DNA of 64,000 bases from Iris pallida. Its lineage: Eukaryota > Streptophyta > Magnoliopsida > Asparagales > Iridaceae. Numbering within the stretch: position 1 is the first letter of the stretch; the number at the start of each line of letters is the position of its first letter. A program made the position numbers and the translations under genes. Below the pieces are notes generated by a model. The model made no database searches. It saw only the letters and a list, made by a program, of their open reading frames with translations, and was not told the origin of the DNA. This document shows, piece after piece, positions 10,708-22,735 of this stretch. The stretch lies in contig JANAVB010033217.1 of the NCBI GenBank assembly GCA_029216955.1, positions 2,057,059 through 2,121,058 on the forward strand. Reading direction: 5' to 3'.

Positions 10708-13294
10708 TACGGTCACGGCTGTCTAGATGTATGAGAGTTTATCTACAAGCCATCAGTCTTTTATGGTTAAGAACAAGCCTAGTGTCTCAATCTCAAGCAA
10801 GTAATAATAGTTACAAGATGTTAGACCATCAGATATTCTATAGTAAGGCGTCCCATACATTTTATATACAGATGATCATGAAGCTAGTCGTACAAAATAT
10901 GAGGACTAGCAAGAGTTTCAGTCATACATAATCAACCCTAGGATTTGTCAATCATTTTACAGCCCTTAGGCAGACAAGAAATATAAGTATTTAACATGAG
11001 CTAACACTTGCTCGACGGCTAAACGTCTCAAAAAAATAATTTATAATAGTGTGGGAAAGCAAAATAAAACCCACTCGTTGCCAGGGTTACGTCTAGTGTT
11101 CACAATCTGGCTGGAAGGCTGGAAGATCCTCGGGTGCTGCTCCAAAATCTGGCCATACAAAACCAGCTGAGTCAGACCCCAGAAAGAGTAAATGTCACAA
11201 GGGAGGCTTCACTTAAGAACTAAAACTAGCATGTCAGAACATAAACAAGAATAATAATAGGAAAACATGAAATATAAATAGGGCAACAAATGACGAGAGG
11301 ATGAGGAACTATTTCGGAAGCCAGGTTACAATCCTTAAACCAAAAAAGGATCGGGGTTGTAACTCGCCTGAACAGAACCGGATCTCTAGCCATTTATTGC
11401 TAAGAGTAAAGCGTAAGCAAGCATGTCCTGAGATAGCCATGTACTGGATCTAGACAAGACTAGACAGGATTGGACTCCATCCAACATTCACGACCAAATA
11501 AAGTGTACGGCTTGATACTTTAACTAACTAGGGTTATCACAAGCCTAGTTACTAGCAAGATGCAATGAGATGTTCCGACAGTCACAAGTCCTGCAGCTAT
11601 CCAGGTTATCCATGGGAGGTTCATGCAAGAGTTATCAAGAATTATTAGGTGACTTGAGTGCAACACATGACAGTGTGCATATTACTTGTTTCAATAAGTG
11701 CCCCACATGACAGTGGGCTGGAAATGTTCCCTACTCGTCGGAAGGCTACAAGTCTATTAGGTGTGGCCGGGATAACGGACTCGCCTGTAACTGGAAATAT
11801 CTCTCTATATGAGCTATTTTGATCAATCTAGTAATTAACCTAGTCAGATTCAGCATAAATCCCTGACCGTGGTAACCAGGGATGCAAGTCCTAGACATGA
11901 TGCGAGACGAGACTGGTAGCTTATACAAGTACATTCAAGAACAATCACCCACGGTGTCAAGACGAGTTATTACTCAGCATGTCAAGATAGTCGTCACAAT
12001 AGCATTCAAGATTACATGTCAGGTTTACTTGTCAAGAGTGCGCCACGATGGACCACTATCATGTTACTTGTTACTTGTTAAGAGTGCACCTTAACAGGCA
12101 ACTATCATGTTCTATCCTTACATTATCATGAATAAAAGAAACTTGCATAAAATAGCTAGTAACATATTCTTGAAGCCAAAGAAAAACTACAACTTTTATG
12201 TTGGAAGTTGGAAGAAATTATGGCCACAAATCAGATAAATGGGGCATAAAACAGCCAAAAACAGCCAAAATAGGCACTATACGGCACTATGCAGCCATGC
12301 AAAACTGGCACAATATGGTACTATGCAGCCATGCAGAACTGGCACTATACGGTACTATGCAGCCATGCGGACAGCACTATACGGCACTATGCAGCCATAC
12401 GGAACTGGCACTATGCAACACTATGTAGCCATGCGGACAGCACTATACAGCCATGCGATACCGGCACTATGCCGCCATACGAAACTGGCACTATGCGGCA
12501 CTATGCAGCCATACGGAACTGGTACTATGTGGCACTATGTAGCCATGCGGACAGCACTAAGCGGCACTATGCAGCCATGCAGAACTGGCACTATGCGGCA
12601 CTATACATCCATGCGGCCAGCACTATACGGCACTATGCAGCAAGCACTATTCATCGTTCCTTCCAGAACCAGGACAGATGATCATAAAAGATGTCAAAAT
12701 CTTACTTTGGCCATAACTTCCTCAAAACAAGTCGAAATCTAACTTTTCAAATGTCCATTTTGGGTAAAATCGAATTCTCTACAAGATAGAACAATCAAAA
12801 CTTGAAAATAATAAAGTTTGGTAGATCAAAACCCAAGAAAACCGAAAAGGCAACAAACTTAGATCTACAAAAATCCATCCGTCCAAACCAAAAACTCCAA
12901 GTTCTAAAGATGCTTAGAATCATGTAAAGAAGAAGATAGAACAATAAAAGAAAAGATCCATCATGAAGCAAGTTGCACTTGCCTAAGCTCTCTAGGTTAG
13001 AGGGAGAGTAATGGAGAAGAAGGAGAAGAAATAAATGGAAGTAATGAAGAGAGAGAAACAGGTGGTTGGGTTTTATAAAGAGAGGGGATGGTTCAACATG
13101 GTGAACCAACCATCAAAATAAACCGAACCAAGCCATCTAAAGCAAGTCAAGTTGGACCAACCCAACCCAAGGTCAACCTTAGCCAAGATACATCGAGGCA
13201 AGCAATAAAGAAATACGAAAATACAATAAATAAAATGCGGGTCAAAATCTGCATACGTACACTGGAAATACGTATACAAAAAATGAGAGTGACA
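10708..13294 (-). mobile_element. 3' LTR of type 2 gypsy element (L3), end missing
   Basis: On the minus strand it begins TGTCACTCTCATTTTT at 13294, directly after the polypurine tract. It runs parallel to L4 but stops 83 bp before the expected LTR end, where the type 1 LTR L2 begins. The missing end is expected on the far side of the type 1 insertion, which has been lost. It holds a GGTTCAACATGGTGAACC dyad (13090-13107), a TATA-like box (about 13071-13079), the palindrome (12968-12982) and its own array. In the distal mini-ORF the ATG has become ATT. Confidence 0.82.
12246..12655 (-). repeat. Variable array of L3 (GCACTATGCAGCCATGCGG-type)
   Basis: Tandem units of 20-48 bp combine CGGCACTATGCAGCCAT with GCGGAACTG or GCGGACAG spacers. 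L4 of the same element has the same family of units with a different order and number, so the array was inherited with the LTR and then changed. Confidence 0.8.
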
Positions 13295-13309
13295 ACTCTA
13301 CCCACCTTA
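13295..13309 (-). other. Polypurine tract of type 2 element
   Basis: On the minus strand AAGGTGGGTAGAGT lies directly before the 3' LTR start. This purine run primes plus-strand DNA synthesis in LTR retroelements. The same tract (AAGGAGGGTAGAGA) precedes the plus-strand 3' LTR at 51907. Confidence 0.7.
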
Positions 13310-13462
13310 AAAGAATTCTGTCCTCAAAATTTAATTAAGAGGCTAGAAATGTTGGGGCAAGCTATACTAAAGCACAACCCATCAACGACTAGCAACAAAT
13401 CAAGCAATCATTCATGCAAGCAAGAAATTTAAAAGCATAAGGCATAAGGAAGATATTATACC

Positions 13463-14868
13463 TTATGAGCCAAACAGGTGTAGATATAGCGAGCGGATAT
13501 CATCCCCACGCTCCCACGTTGACTCACCTAAAGAGTGGTGACCCCAAGCAATACAGACTAAACTAATAGTCTTGTTCTTGAGTATATTCTCTCTTCGGTC
13601 CAATATGGATACGGGCCTTTTCTCATACGAAAGGTTGGTTCCAATAACCAATTTCAAATGATCAAGGACGTGGCTCGGATCCGAGATATACCATCATAAT
13701 TGGGATACATGGAATACGTCATGTACCTCACGTAACGATGGCAAAAGAGTGAGACGATAGGACACATCACCTACTCGCTAATGTCAAACGGCCATATATA
13801 CTTAGGACTAAGCTTTCCCCGTACGACGAATCGAATGACGCCACGGGTAGGCGACGTCCTAAGGAACATGTGGTCGCCGATTGAAAACTCAAGGAGACGT
13901 CGATGAGAATTGGCCCAATGGCGGTGGCGATCTTGGGCAACTCAAAGATGATCTCTGACTTGTCTGACCACCTCGATTGTCTGCGTATTCATCTCTGGAC
14001 CAAGCATCTGCCTCTTACCTATATCATCCCAGGCTAACGGAGATCTGCACTTCCTACCATACAGTGCTTCAAAGGGTGCCATCTGGATACTGGCCTGGAA
14101 ACTGTTGTTATAGGAGAACTCTACTAGGTACAGGTGATCTTCCCACGAACCACCGAAGTCCAACGTACAAGATTGTAACATATCTTCAAGAGTCTGAATC
14201 GTGCGTTCTGATTGGCCATCTGTCTGCGAGTGATATGCTGAACTGAACTTGAGACGAGTCCCCAAACTCTCTTGGAGACTTCGCCAAAAGTGCGATGTAA
14301 ATCTTGAATCTCTGTCTGATATGATACTAACTGGCACTCCATGCAATCTGACAATCTACCTGAGGTATATCTCTGCTAGCTGATCCGTCGACTGACCAAC
14401 TCTGAATGGAAGAAAATGAGCTACCTTCGTGAGACGATCGACGATAACCTATATAGCATCCCTACCAGCCGAAGATTTAGGTAACTCAGTTACAAAGTCC
14501 ATGGTTATATGCTCCCACTTCCAGTCTGGGATCGGCAAAGGTTGAAGAAGTCCAGCTGGTCTCTGATGTTCAGCTTTAACTTATTGGCAAACTAAACATC
14601 GGAAAACAAACCGGGCTATCTCCCTCTTCATGCCATTCTACCAGAAATGCTGACGGATGTCTCGGTACATCTTCATGCCACCGGAATGAATTGAATACTG
14701 AGAACTGTGAGCCTCTGCCATGATCTCCTGTCTGATATCACCACTGGGTACAAAAAGACGCCTCCCATGTCGGAGAGTACCATCTCTGTGAATACATAAC
14801 TCTGGTCTTCGTCCTGCTTCACACTCTGCTCTGAGCCGCTGAAGCTTGGAATCTGCTGATTGTGCCAT
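13463..14868 (-). pseudogene. pol: Integrase with chromodomain, type 2 gypsy element
   Basis: The DNA-joining enzyme of the element is spread over broken frames. 14638-14868 carries the start of the zinc-binding region (Y-S-I-H-S-G-G-M-K-M-Y-R-D-I). 13942-14346 carries the core, with catalytic S-D-R-D and Q-T-D-G-Q-S-E-R-T visible. 13463-13657 carries a C-terminal chromodomain (P-V-S-I-L-D-R-R-E...A-W-G-H-H-S-L-G-E-S-T-W-E). Chromodomains bind modified histone tails and direct integration to heterochromatin in this lineage (known for chromoviruses). Several stops lie between 14347 and 14637. This end-piece is more intact than the one in the plus-strand copy, which has a stop inside the chromodomain. 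Confidence 0.85.
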
Positions 14869-14955
14869 CTTGATCCTGTCAACTATACTGGACTGAACTT
14901 ATATGCTGGCTATCAATGCCACATTGGTAGGGAGAACTATCTCTATCCCCATCTT

Positions 14956-15410
14956 CTAAAGATCGGCTAACAATTCTGGTTGCGCTGTTAGGAAATAAAC
15001 TCCAGCTCTTCTGCTCAATGCATCTGCTACTACGTTGGCCTTCCCGGGATGATACTGCAGGTTGATGTCATAATCCACCAGTAGCTCTAGCCATCTTCGC
15101 TGACGCATATTAAAATCCTTTTGAGTAAACATATACTTAAGACTCTTGTGGTCGGTAAAAATCTCCACCCGATCTCCAAATAAATAATGTCTCCAAAGCT
15201 TCAATACAAAAACTACTGCTGCCAATTCCAAGCATGGGTAGGATAACTCCTCTCATGGTCACGAAGCTGGCATGACGCATAAGCTACTACCTTACTATGT
15301 TGCATTAATACGCATCCCAATCCTCTGCCTGAAGCGTCACAATAAACTGAAAATCCTCCAGTCCCATCTGGAAGAGTGAGAATGGGGGCCTTCATTAATC
15401 CTCGCTTCAA
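14956..15410 (-). pseudogene. pol: RNase H of type 2 gypsy element
   Basis: Two overlapping frames hold the Ty3-type RNase H. 15213-15410 has [11 protein letters not shown] with the first catalytic aspartate. 14956-15231 has [17 protein letters not shown] and [11 protein letters not shown]. All three acidic positions that I can place are conserved; a frameshift near 15225 separates the halves. It sits between RT and integrase, the normal Ty3/gypsy order. Confidence 0.85.
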
Positions 15411-15449
15411 CTTCTCAAATGAACTCTGACACTCTGTTGTCCAAGCAAA

Positions 15450-16259
15450 TTATACATCCTTGTGGGTCAACTGAGTCAAAGGCGCTGAAATCCTAGCAAA
15501 GTCTGATACGAATCGCCGGTAATAGCCCGCCAATCCTAGAAAACAGCGAACCTCTGCGACAGTGCTGGGAACTGGCCATGTCTTTATAGCCACTATCTTC
15601 TGGGGGTCAACTTTCACTCCACCTCTGGTGATGATATGACCTAAGTACGAAATGCGATCAAGCCAAAACTCGCACTTACTGAATTTTCCGTACAACTGGT
15701 GTTCCCTAAGATTCTGAAGAACTACACGGAGATGCTGCTCATACTCAGCCTCACTCTTGCTATAGACCAAGATGTCATCTATAAACACTACCACGAACTG
15801 GTCCAAATAGGGCATGAAGATACGATTCATGAGGTCAATGAATACACCCGGCATATTGGTCGCTCCAAATGGCATAACAAGGAACTCTCAATGTCCATAT
15901 CTTGATCTGAACACTGTCTTCGGGATGTCTTGCTCTCTAACTCTGATCTGATGGTATCTTGATCGCAAGTCAATCTTCGAGAATACTGCCACTCCCATGA
16001 TCTGATCAAATAAGTCATCTATCCTTGGTAGAGGATATCTGTTCTTGATTGTTACAGAGTTCAAGGTACGATAATCAACACATAATCTTGACATACCATC
16101 CTTCTCTTTCACAAGAAGCATCGGGGCTCCCCACGGCGATCCTCTAGCACGAATGAATCCCTTGGTTATGAGTTCTTCAATCATCTTGTACAAAATCTCC
16201 AACTTCGAAGGTACCATCCTGTAGACTCTCTCTGATACCGATGCCATTCCTGGAAGCAA
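15450..16259 (-). pseudogene. pol: Reverse transcriptase of type 2 gypsy element
   Basis: 15888-16259 holds the N-terminal half ([21 protein letters not shown] and [10 protein letters not shown]). 15450-15875 holds the C-terminal half with catalytic [10 protein letters not shown] and [12 protein letters not shown] stop after R-S-R-Y-G-H separates them. The catalytic aspartates are intact. Sequence agreement with the type 1 RT is clear but lower than within type 1, marking a separate subfamily. Confidence 0.87.
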
Positions 16260-16273
16260 ATCAATAGTGAACT

Positions 16274-16768
16274 CTATCTCTCTCTCTCTGGCAGTATGCC
16301 TGGAAGCTCCCCGGGGAACACGTCTGGGAACTCTTCAACGACTCTGCAAAACTGAACTGCCTCCGCTACTGCCATCTGCAAGACTGGGGAAGAAGGTTCT
16401 ACTTTGCCCATAGAGAATGAAAACTCTGCCTCACCGGAAATACCAAAAATAATCCTGCCAATATGGCAGTCTATTCTTGCGTATTGCTCCTTCAACCAAT
16501 CCATTCCTAGGACCACAGCATAGTCAGCCATCGAAAATTCTATTAACCTAGCGAGAAATTCTCTACCGCTAACTACAATTCGACACGAGGAAAACACTCT
16601 ATCTACTCCCACAAGACCGTTACCAGTAAGTATATTGAGCCTTAATGATAATGACTCGGGCTTCAGTCCTATCCGTATAGCGAATCGTGCAGACATAAAT
16701 GAATGCGATGCACCCAAATCAAATAATACTGATGCTGGAAAAGGGTTGACGAGAATGGTACCTGCCAC
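16274..16768 (-). pseudogene. pro: Aspartic protease of type 2 gypsy element, active site altered
   Basis: Retroelement protease with L-N-I-L-T-G-N-G-L-V-G-V and V-V-L-G-M-D-W-L. The catalytic triad, normally D-S-G, reads D-L-G: the serine codon has become leucine at about 16715-16717, a C-to-T type change on the coding strand. The downstream linker to RT ([11 protein letters not shown]) ends in a frame break next to a CT-rich run. It would not be expected to work. Confidence 0.83.
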
Positions 16769-16839
16769 CAGCTCACCTGAAGCTAACTCTTCACTCCACG
16801 GTCAGAACCATAGCCTGACCTTGCCCTCTGGGTGCTGGT

Positions 16840-18120
16840 CCCCTCTGCTAGAAACCTCTCTGCCGGTTCTGCATCTGAGCTTGGTTCTGGGCATACTGCT
16901 GGGGTCTCTGCTGCTGGAAGGCTTGTGTCTGAGGCGGTAATAGCCTCGAAGGCTGGTACTGTTGCTGCTGTTGCACTGGTGCTGGGGCTGGTCCCCTAAC
17001 CGATGGACTAGTTAGGTTCGACGATGATGAACTGGCTCTATTCGGGCAGGACCCTATCATGTGGTCTGGTGCCCCACAAGCCAAGCACAATTCTTGTGCT
17101 CTGTGACACTCCGAAACAACGTGTCCTCGCTTCCCACAATGAGTGCAGCCCATTGCGGAAGACTGACTCCGCTTCTGTTGTTGAGGGTACGCCGGTGTTG
17201 AATGCTGAACAGACATAACTGAATACGCCCTTCGGAGAACTCCAATCTACAAAGCCCTAGCTGCCGGGGCTGGTGCTGAGGACAGACTCATCTGTCCATG
17301 GGACCTCTTTCTGCTTTCGGTTCGGTCCACGATCCTCTGCGAGGTGTACTCGTGCCTCCTAGTTGCCCTCAAGACAGCATCAAAAGTCCGATGCTCGAAC
17401 TGCTCCACAGCTAGAATAATTTCTAGGTTGAGTCCCTGCTGAAACTACTGCGCTCGATCCAACTCGGTTGCCACCAAAGTAGGAGCAAACCGACTCAGTC
17501 TTGAAAACTCGACCGTATATCCATCGATCGTCCTGCTCATCTGCTTCAAATTGGTGAATCTCGTCTGCAGATCATATCGAACCACTGCATCAAAGTACTT
17601 AATCTGAAACTTATCACTGAATGTCGCCCAAGGGACAGGTGCCGCCAATCCAACTGCCAACATTGCCCACCAGGTGCGGGCTAAGTCCAATAACTGTAGG
17701 CGCACTACAGCCACCTTCTCTTCCTCTGGAGTCCTTACTGCCTCAAGGATAACCTCTATGTCCTGAAGCCAAGCATCGACAGCGATAGCATCTTCACTTT
17801 CATCAAAGAAGGGAGGGTTCAAGTGCTTGAAATTGTTGGCTGCACTGTTACCTTGGTAACCCACTTTTTCCATAGCATCTTGTATTGTCTGGTGCAGGGT
17901 ATCGCCCCGACGATCTTGAGAGGCGAGTAATTCCCGGATGAGTCATACCAAGACTCCATTGTCAGGCTCAATAGGCTGAACTGGTTGAACTGGTTGCTCT
18001 GGATCCCCGGAAGGCATAACTCGGAAGGTTGCTCCTGAGAGCTGGGCTTGGTCTCCTTGTTGAGGCTGGTTCATTGGTGGTTCTCCTTTCGGCTGATCGG
18101 CATGACCAGGAGCAATGCTA
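16840..18120 (-). pseudogene. gag: gag of type 2 gypsy element, broken
   Basis: Reading starts just after the minus-strand sequence CTTCAG (AG complement at 18121-18122), a 3' splice-site-like position. The first residues S-I-A-P-G-H-A-D lie in a frame that continues upstream into the LTR mini-exon model. 17943-18120 is the glutamine-rich N-terminus, 17445-17873 the capsid core (G-Y-Q-G-N...D-A-W-L-Q-D-I-E-V-I-L), and 16848-17216 two zinc knuckles: C-T-H-C-G-K-R-G-H-V-V-S-E-C and C-L-A-C-G-A-P-D-H-M-I-G-S-C, both with all ligands. Stops or shifts separate the three parts. Confidence 0.83.
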
Positions 18121-18122
18121 CT

Positions 18123-18316
18123 GAAGAAAATGACATGAGGAACATTAAGGAAGGACCAAGATAGATCAAGGATATAGGCATGTGACCATGCCAAGATTTT
18201 AGAAAGATTAGAAGACACGAGTAGAGATCAAAGGCTATTGCTGATTGAGACATCTATCCGATAAAATTCTCACACATCTTGATTTATAAGACCTGCATGG
18301 GCCACCACTAAAATCG
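18123..18316 (-). other. Post-LTR leader of type 2 element
   Basis: Noncoding link between LTR and gag. Next to the LTR, on the minus strand, it holds TTTTAGTGGTGGCCCATGCA, the putative primer-binding motif shared with the other copies. Its gag end is pyrimidine-rich before the CAG. Confidence 0.55.
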
Positions 18317-18766
18317 TGTCACACCCCAGAAATAGAATACTGGAGAGCGGGGGACAGACACAGCCAGCTACGTATATAGAAGTGTAATTCACCTTGATAT
18401 ACGGTCACTACTGTCTAGATGTATGAGAGTTTATCTACAAGCCATCAGTCTCTTATGGTTAAGAACAAGCCTAGTATCTCAATCTCAAGCAAGTAATGAT
18501 AGGTATAAGATGTTAGACCATCAGATATTCAATAGTAAGGCATCCCATACATTTCATATACAGATGATCATGAAGCTAGTTGTACAAAATACGAGGACTA
18601 GCAAGAGTTTCAGTCATACATGATTAACACTAGGATTTGTTAATCATGTTACAGCCCTTAGGCAGACAAGAAATATAAGTATTCAACACGAGCTAACACT
18701 TGCTCGGCGACTAAACGCCTCAAAAAAATAATTTACAATAGAGTGGGAGAGCAAAATAAAACCCAC

Positions 18767-18798
18767 TTGTTGCCAGGATTACGTCTAGTGTTCACCAT
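18767..18798 (-). other. Candidate gag mini-exon in LTR L4
   Basis: Open 32-nt frame on the minus strand starting M-V-N-T-R-R-N-P, ending before GTGGGT. Joined in phase to the AG at 18121-18122 it would enter the gag frame. M-V-N-T-R is a usual start of plant gypsy Gag proteins (family knowledge); the splice is inferred. Confidence 0.5.
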
Positions 18799-19811
18799 CT
18801 GGTTGGAAGGCTGGGAGATCCTCGGGTGCTGCTCTAAAATATGGCCATACAAAACCAGCTGGATCAGACCCCAGAAAGAGCAAGTGTCACAAGGGAGGCT
18901 TCACTTAAGAACTAAAACCAGCATATCAGAACATAAATAATAATAATATAAAAACATAAAATATAAATAAGGCAACAAATAACGAGAGGACAAGGAACTA
19001 TTCCGAAAGCAGGTTACAATCCTTAAACCAAATAAGGATCGGGGTTGTAACCCTTCGCCTGAATAGAACCGGGTCTCTAGCCATTTATTGCTAAGAGTAA
19101 AGCGTAAGCAAGCATGTCCTGAGATAGCCATGTATTGGATCTAGACAAGACTAGACAGGATTGGACTCCATCCAATATTCACGGTCAAGCAAAGAGTATA
19201 GCTTGATACTTTAACTAACTAGGGTTATCACAAGCCTAGTTACTAGCAAGATACAATGAGATGTTCCGGCAGTCACAAGCCCTGCAGCTATCCAAGTTAT
19301 CCAGGCGAGGTTCATGAAAGAGTTATCAAGAATTATTAGATAGCTTGAGTGCAACATGACAGTGTGCATATTACTTGTTTCAAGAAGTGCCCTACATGAT
19401 AGTGAGCTAAAAATGTGCCCTACTCGTCGGAAGGCTACAAGTCCATCAGGTGTGGTCGGGATAACAGAATCGCCTGTAACTGAAAAATCTCTCTATATGA
19501 GCTATTTTGATCAATCTAGTAATTAACCTAGTCAGATTCAGCATGAATTCCTGACCGTGGTAACCAGGGATGCAAATCCTAGATATGATGCGAGACGAGA
19601 CTGGTAGCTTATACAAGCACATTCAAGAACAATCACCCACGGTGTCAAGACAAGTTATTACTAAGCATGTCAAGATAGTCGTCGCAACAACATTCAAGAT
19701 TACATGTCAGGTTTACTTGTCAAGAGTGCGCTACGACGGGCTACTATTATGTCATGTTACTTGTTACTTGTTAAGAGTGCGTAAAACAGCCAAATGGGGC
19801 ATAAAACAGCC

Positions 19812-20355
19812 AAAATAGGCACTATACGACACTATACATCCATACGGCCAGTACTATACGGCACTATGCATCCATACGAAACTGGCACTATTCAGCCATA
19901 CGGAACTGGCACCATGCAACCATACAGACAACACTATATGGTACTATGCAGCTATGCGTAACTGGCACTATGCGGTACTATACAGCCATACAGAACTGGC
20001 ACTATACAGCCATACGAAACTGGCACTATATAGCACTATGCAGCCATGCGGACAGCACTATACGACACTATGCAGACATGCGGAACTGGCATTATGCGGC
20101 ACTATGCAGCCATGCGGACAGCGCTATACGATACTATGCAGCCATACGGAACAGGCACTATACAGCCATGTGGAACTGGAACTATGCGGCACTATGTAGC
20201 CATGCGGACAGCACTATACGGTACTCTGCAGCCATGCAGAATTGACACTATGCGGCACAATACAGCCATGCGGACAGCACTATACGGCACTATGCAACCA
20301 TACGGAACTGGCACTATGCAGCCATACGGCCAGTACTATTCGGTACTATACAGCC
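19812..20355 (-). repeat. Variable array of L4 (GCACTATGCAGCCATGCGG-type)
   Basis: Same unit family as the L3 array but longer and in a different order. The LTRs of one element started identical, so this records unit gain, loss or exchange after insertion. Confidence 0.8.
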
Positions 20356-20680
20356 AGCACTATTCATCGTCCCTGCCAGAACCAGGACAGATGAACATAG
20401 AAGATGTCCAAATCTTACTTTGGCCATAACTTCCTCAAAATAAGTCGAAATCTAACTTTTTAAAGGTCCATTTTGGATAAAATCGAATTTACTACAACAT
20501 AGAACAATCAAAACTTGAAGATAATGAAATTTGGTAGATTAAAACCCAAGAAAATAGAAAAGGCTACAAACTTATATCTACAAAAATCTATCCGTCCAAA
20601 CCGAAAACTCCAAGTTTTAAAGATGCTTAGAATCATGCAGAGAAGAAGATAGAACAATAAAATGGAAGATCCATCATAAA

Positions 20681-20695
20681 GCAAGTTGTACTTGC
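20681..20695 (-). promoter_or_regulatory. Conserved palindrome / GC donor candidate in L4
   Basis: GCAAGTTGTACTTGC is a near-perfect inverted repeat at the position shared by all LTR copies. On the LTR strand it is preceded by TTAG, making AG|GCAAGT. Confidence 0.5.
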
Positions 20696-21008
20696 CTAAG
20701 CTTTCCAGGTTGGTGGGAGAGTAATGGAGAAGAATGAGAAAAAATAAATGGAAGTAATGAAGAGAGAGAAAGGGGTAGTTGGGTTTTATAAAGAGAGGGG
20801 ATGGTTCAACATGTTGAACCAACCATCAAAATAAACCAAACCAAGCCATCCAAAGCAAGTAAAGTTGGACCAACCCAACCCAAGGTCAACCTTAGCCAAG
20901 ATACATCAAGGCAAGCAATAAAGAAATACGGAAAAATAGTAAATAAAATACGGGTTAAAATCCGCATACGTACACTGGAAATACGTATAATGGAAAATGA
21001 GAGTGACA

Positions 21009-21569
21009 GAACGTGGCGTGCACGCGTTCGACTTTGAACAACCAAGTTCTTTGGGTGCCTAGACTTATGCCACAAGCCGTACAATACAATTTAACCCGTC
21101 GGACGAGCAAAGGCTAAGCCACGTCTTGGGCGATGGGACCGTGTATGCTTTATCAAGTGTTATGCGGGCGACGCTATGACTTAGGCTAACTTTTAGCTTT
21201 GTGGCGAAGACCAACTTTCCTTCTTCCAAGCCACGGGACGAAGGATCGAGTGTCATTTTGAAAGCCATCGTGCATCATTTCTAAGCCGACCGTAGGACCT
21301 TTTTTTCATGTTCTAACTCAATCGACTCGACTTGGGATTATTCTCTTAGCTATGTGGATTCATCTCTTTTATTATCAAACCTACTTGTGTATTTGAAACT
21401 TTTATTTTATTAATACGAAGGCCAAGCTGAGGCAAGTTCACCGAAGCCACCCACCTGAACGAGGGGTCACCTCGACCGAGCGGGCCTTCGAGTCGCCGTT
21501 GCATGGCTAAGTCCGAACGCCGTTGGTATTTCAATTCCTCCGATTGACTGAGTGGGACGGGGTACTACA
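21009..21569. other. Unassigned 560 bp; possibly an LTR fragment
   Basis: I find no relation to other parts of the window and no long open frame. The right end reads GGGGTACTACA, which has the form of an LTR terminus, and it lies directly against a protease remnant. It may be the end of an LTR of another family. It is relatively GC-rich. Confidence 0.3.
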
Positions 21570-21570
21570 G

Positions 21571-21628
21571 TCCATGCCCAAGATAACGTCAAAATTATCC
21601 ATAGGAAATTCTATCAACTTAGCGGGTA
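21571..21628 (-). pseudogene. Protease remnant of a gypsy element
   Basis: A piece of about 58 bp encodes, on the minus strand, L-I-E-F-P and N-F-D-V-I-L-G-M-D, the same segment as in the proteases at 6000-6060 and 48600-48650. It is a leftover of another type 1-like copy, caught between the unassigned block and LTR L5. Confidence 0.7.
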
Positions 21629-22267
21629 ATGTTACTCTCGTTTCCTGTTATACGTATCTTCAATATACGTATACAGATTTCTAACATTTATCAGGTGGAC
21701 CGTAGTTAGACTTTTTTTGCATAGCCTAGTCTTGGTTTAATCTTGACTTGGTTTATTTGATTTGGTTTGGTTCAATTTGACTTTGTTTAGCTTGTTTGGT
21801 TTATTTTGCTTTGGTTTTGGTTTGGTTTGGTTTGAGATGGTGAGACTTACTATATAAGTCAACTCCACTCTCTCGCCTTCATTATTTCTCATAACTTCTT
21901 CTTCCTCCTCCATTACTCTCCCACCAACCTAGAAAGCCCTAGGCAAGTGCAACTTGCTTCATGATGGATCTCAAGTTTTATTGTTCCATTCTCTTCCTTA
22001 CTTGATTTTAAGCCTCTTTAGAACTTAACATTTTTAGGTTTGATGGATGGATTCTTGTAGATCTAAGTTTGTAATTTTTTGGTTTTCCTTGATTTTGATC
22101 TCTGAAATTTGGTTATTTTCGAGATTTAATGGTTCCACGTTGTAGGAAATTCAATTCTACCCAATTTTGGCTTTTGAACCGCTTGATTTTGACTTCGTAT
22201 GAGAAAGTTACATCATTTTCGTGTTCATGGGTTCCCTACACCTTTTGGTGCTGTCGAGACGATGAAC

Positions 22268-22735
22268 AGTGCCACGCGCAGTGTCTTCGTTGCCGTGCGC
22301 CTACGCGCCGTGCTTGCGCGCAACGTGTGTCGTGGGCACTTTTGCCCTCGTGCACCATGCAACTTGCGTGCCGCGCGCCCGTGCATTTTCCTGCCGCGCG
22401 CCATGCTTGCGCGCAACATGCACCATTGGCACTTTTGCCCTCGCGCACCTTGCTACTTGCACGCCGGCACATTTTTTTGCCGTGCGCCCGTGCGCCGTGC
22501 TTGCGCGCAACGTGCGCCGTAGGCACTTTTGCCCTCGCACACATTACAACTTGCGCGGCCGCGCGTCCGTGCGCCGTGCTTGCGCGCAACGTACGTCGTG
22601 GGCGATTTTGCCCGCGCACAATGTGCAACTTGCGCGGCCGCACGCCCGCATGATTTTCTGCCGCGCAACGTGCGCTGTGCTTGCGCGCAACGTACGCCGT
22701 GGACAGTTTTGCTCGCGCAACTTGCGCAGGTCACT
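22268..22735 (+). repeat. Variable array of L5 (GC-rich, CGTGCTTGCGCGCAACGT-type)
   Basis: About five units of 80-95 bp, each with GTGCTTGCGCGCAACGT and GGCACTTTTGCCC-like parts. The CpG density is far above the surroundings. Long open frames occur on both strands because the units lack stops. It lies at the shared array position of the LTR. Confidence 0.8.

Larger units (their letters stand above)
18317..21008 (-). mobile_element. 5' LTR of type 2 gypsy element (L4)
   Basis: On the minus strand it starts TGTCACTCTCATTTTCC at 21008 and ends ...GGGGTGTGACA at 18317 (2692 bp). It pairs with L3 as the two LTRs of one element. It contains the perfect 18-bp palindrome GGTTCAACATGTTGAACC (20803-20820), TATA-like TTTATAA (20784-20792), the conserved palindrome (20681-20695), an array and the distal block. 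The 3' splice-site-like CAG of the distal block has decayed to CAT, but the mini-ORF is open. The bases after the LTR (21009-21013) are GAACG; the opposite flank is lost. Confidence 0.87.

Noticed and set aside
12198..12742. Overlapping frames rich in H-Y-A-A-M, also at 19946-20429 and 27832-28512
   Set aside because: Translations of tandem arrays in two or three frames at once; explained by the repeat unit.
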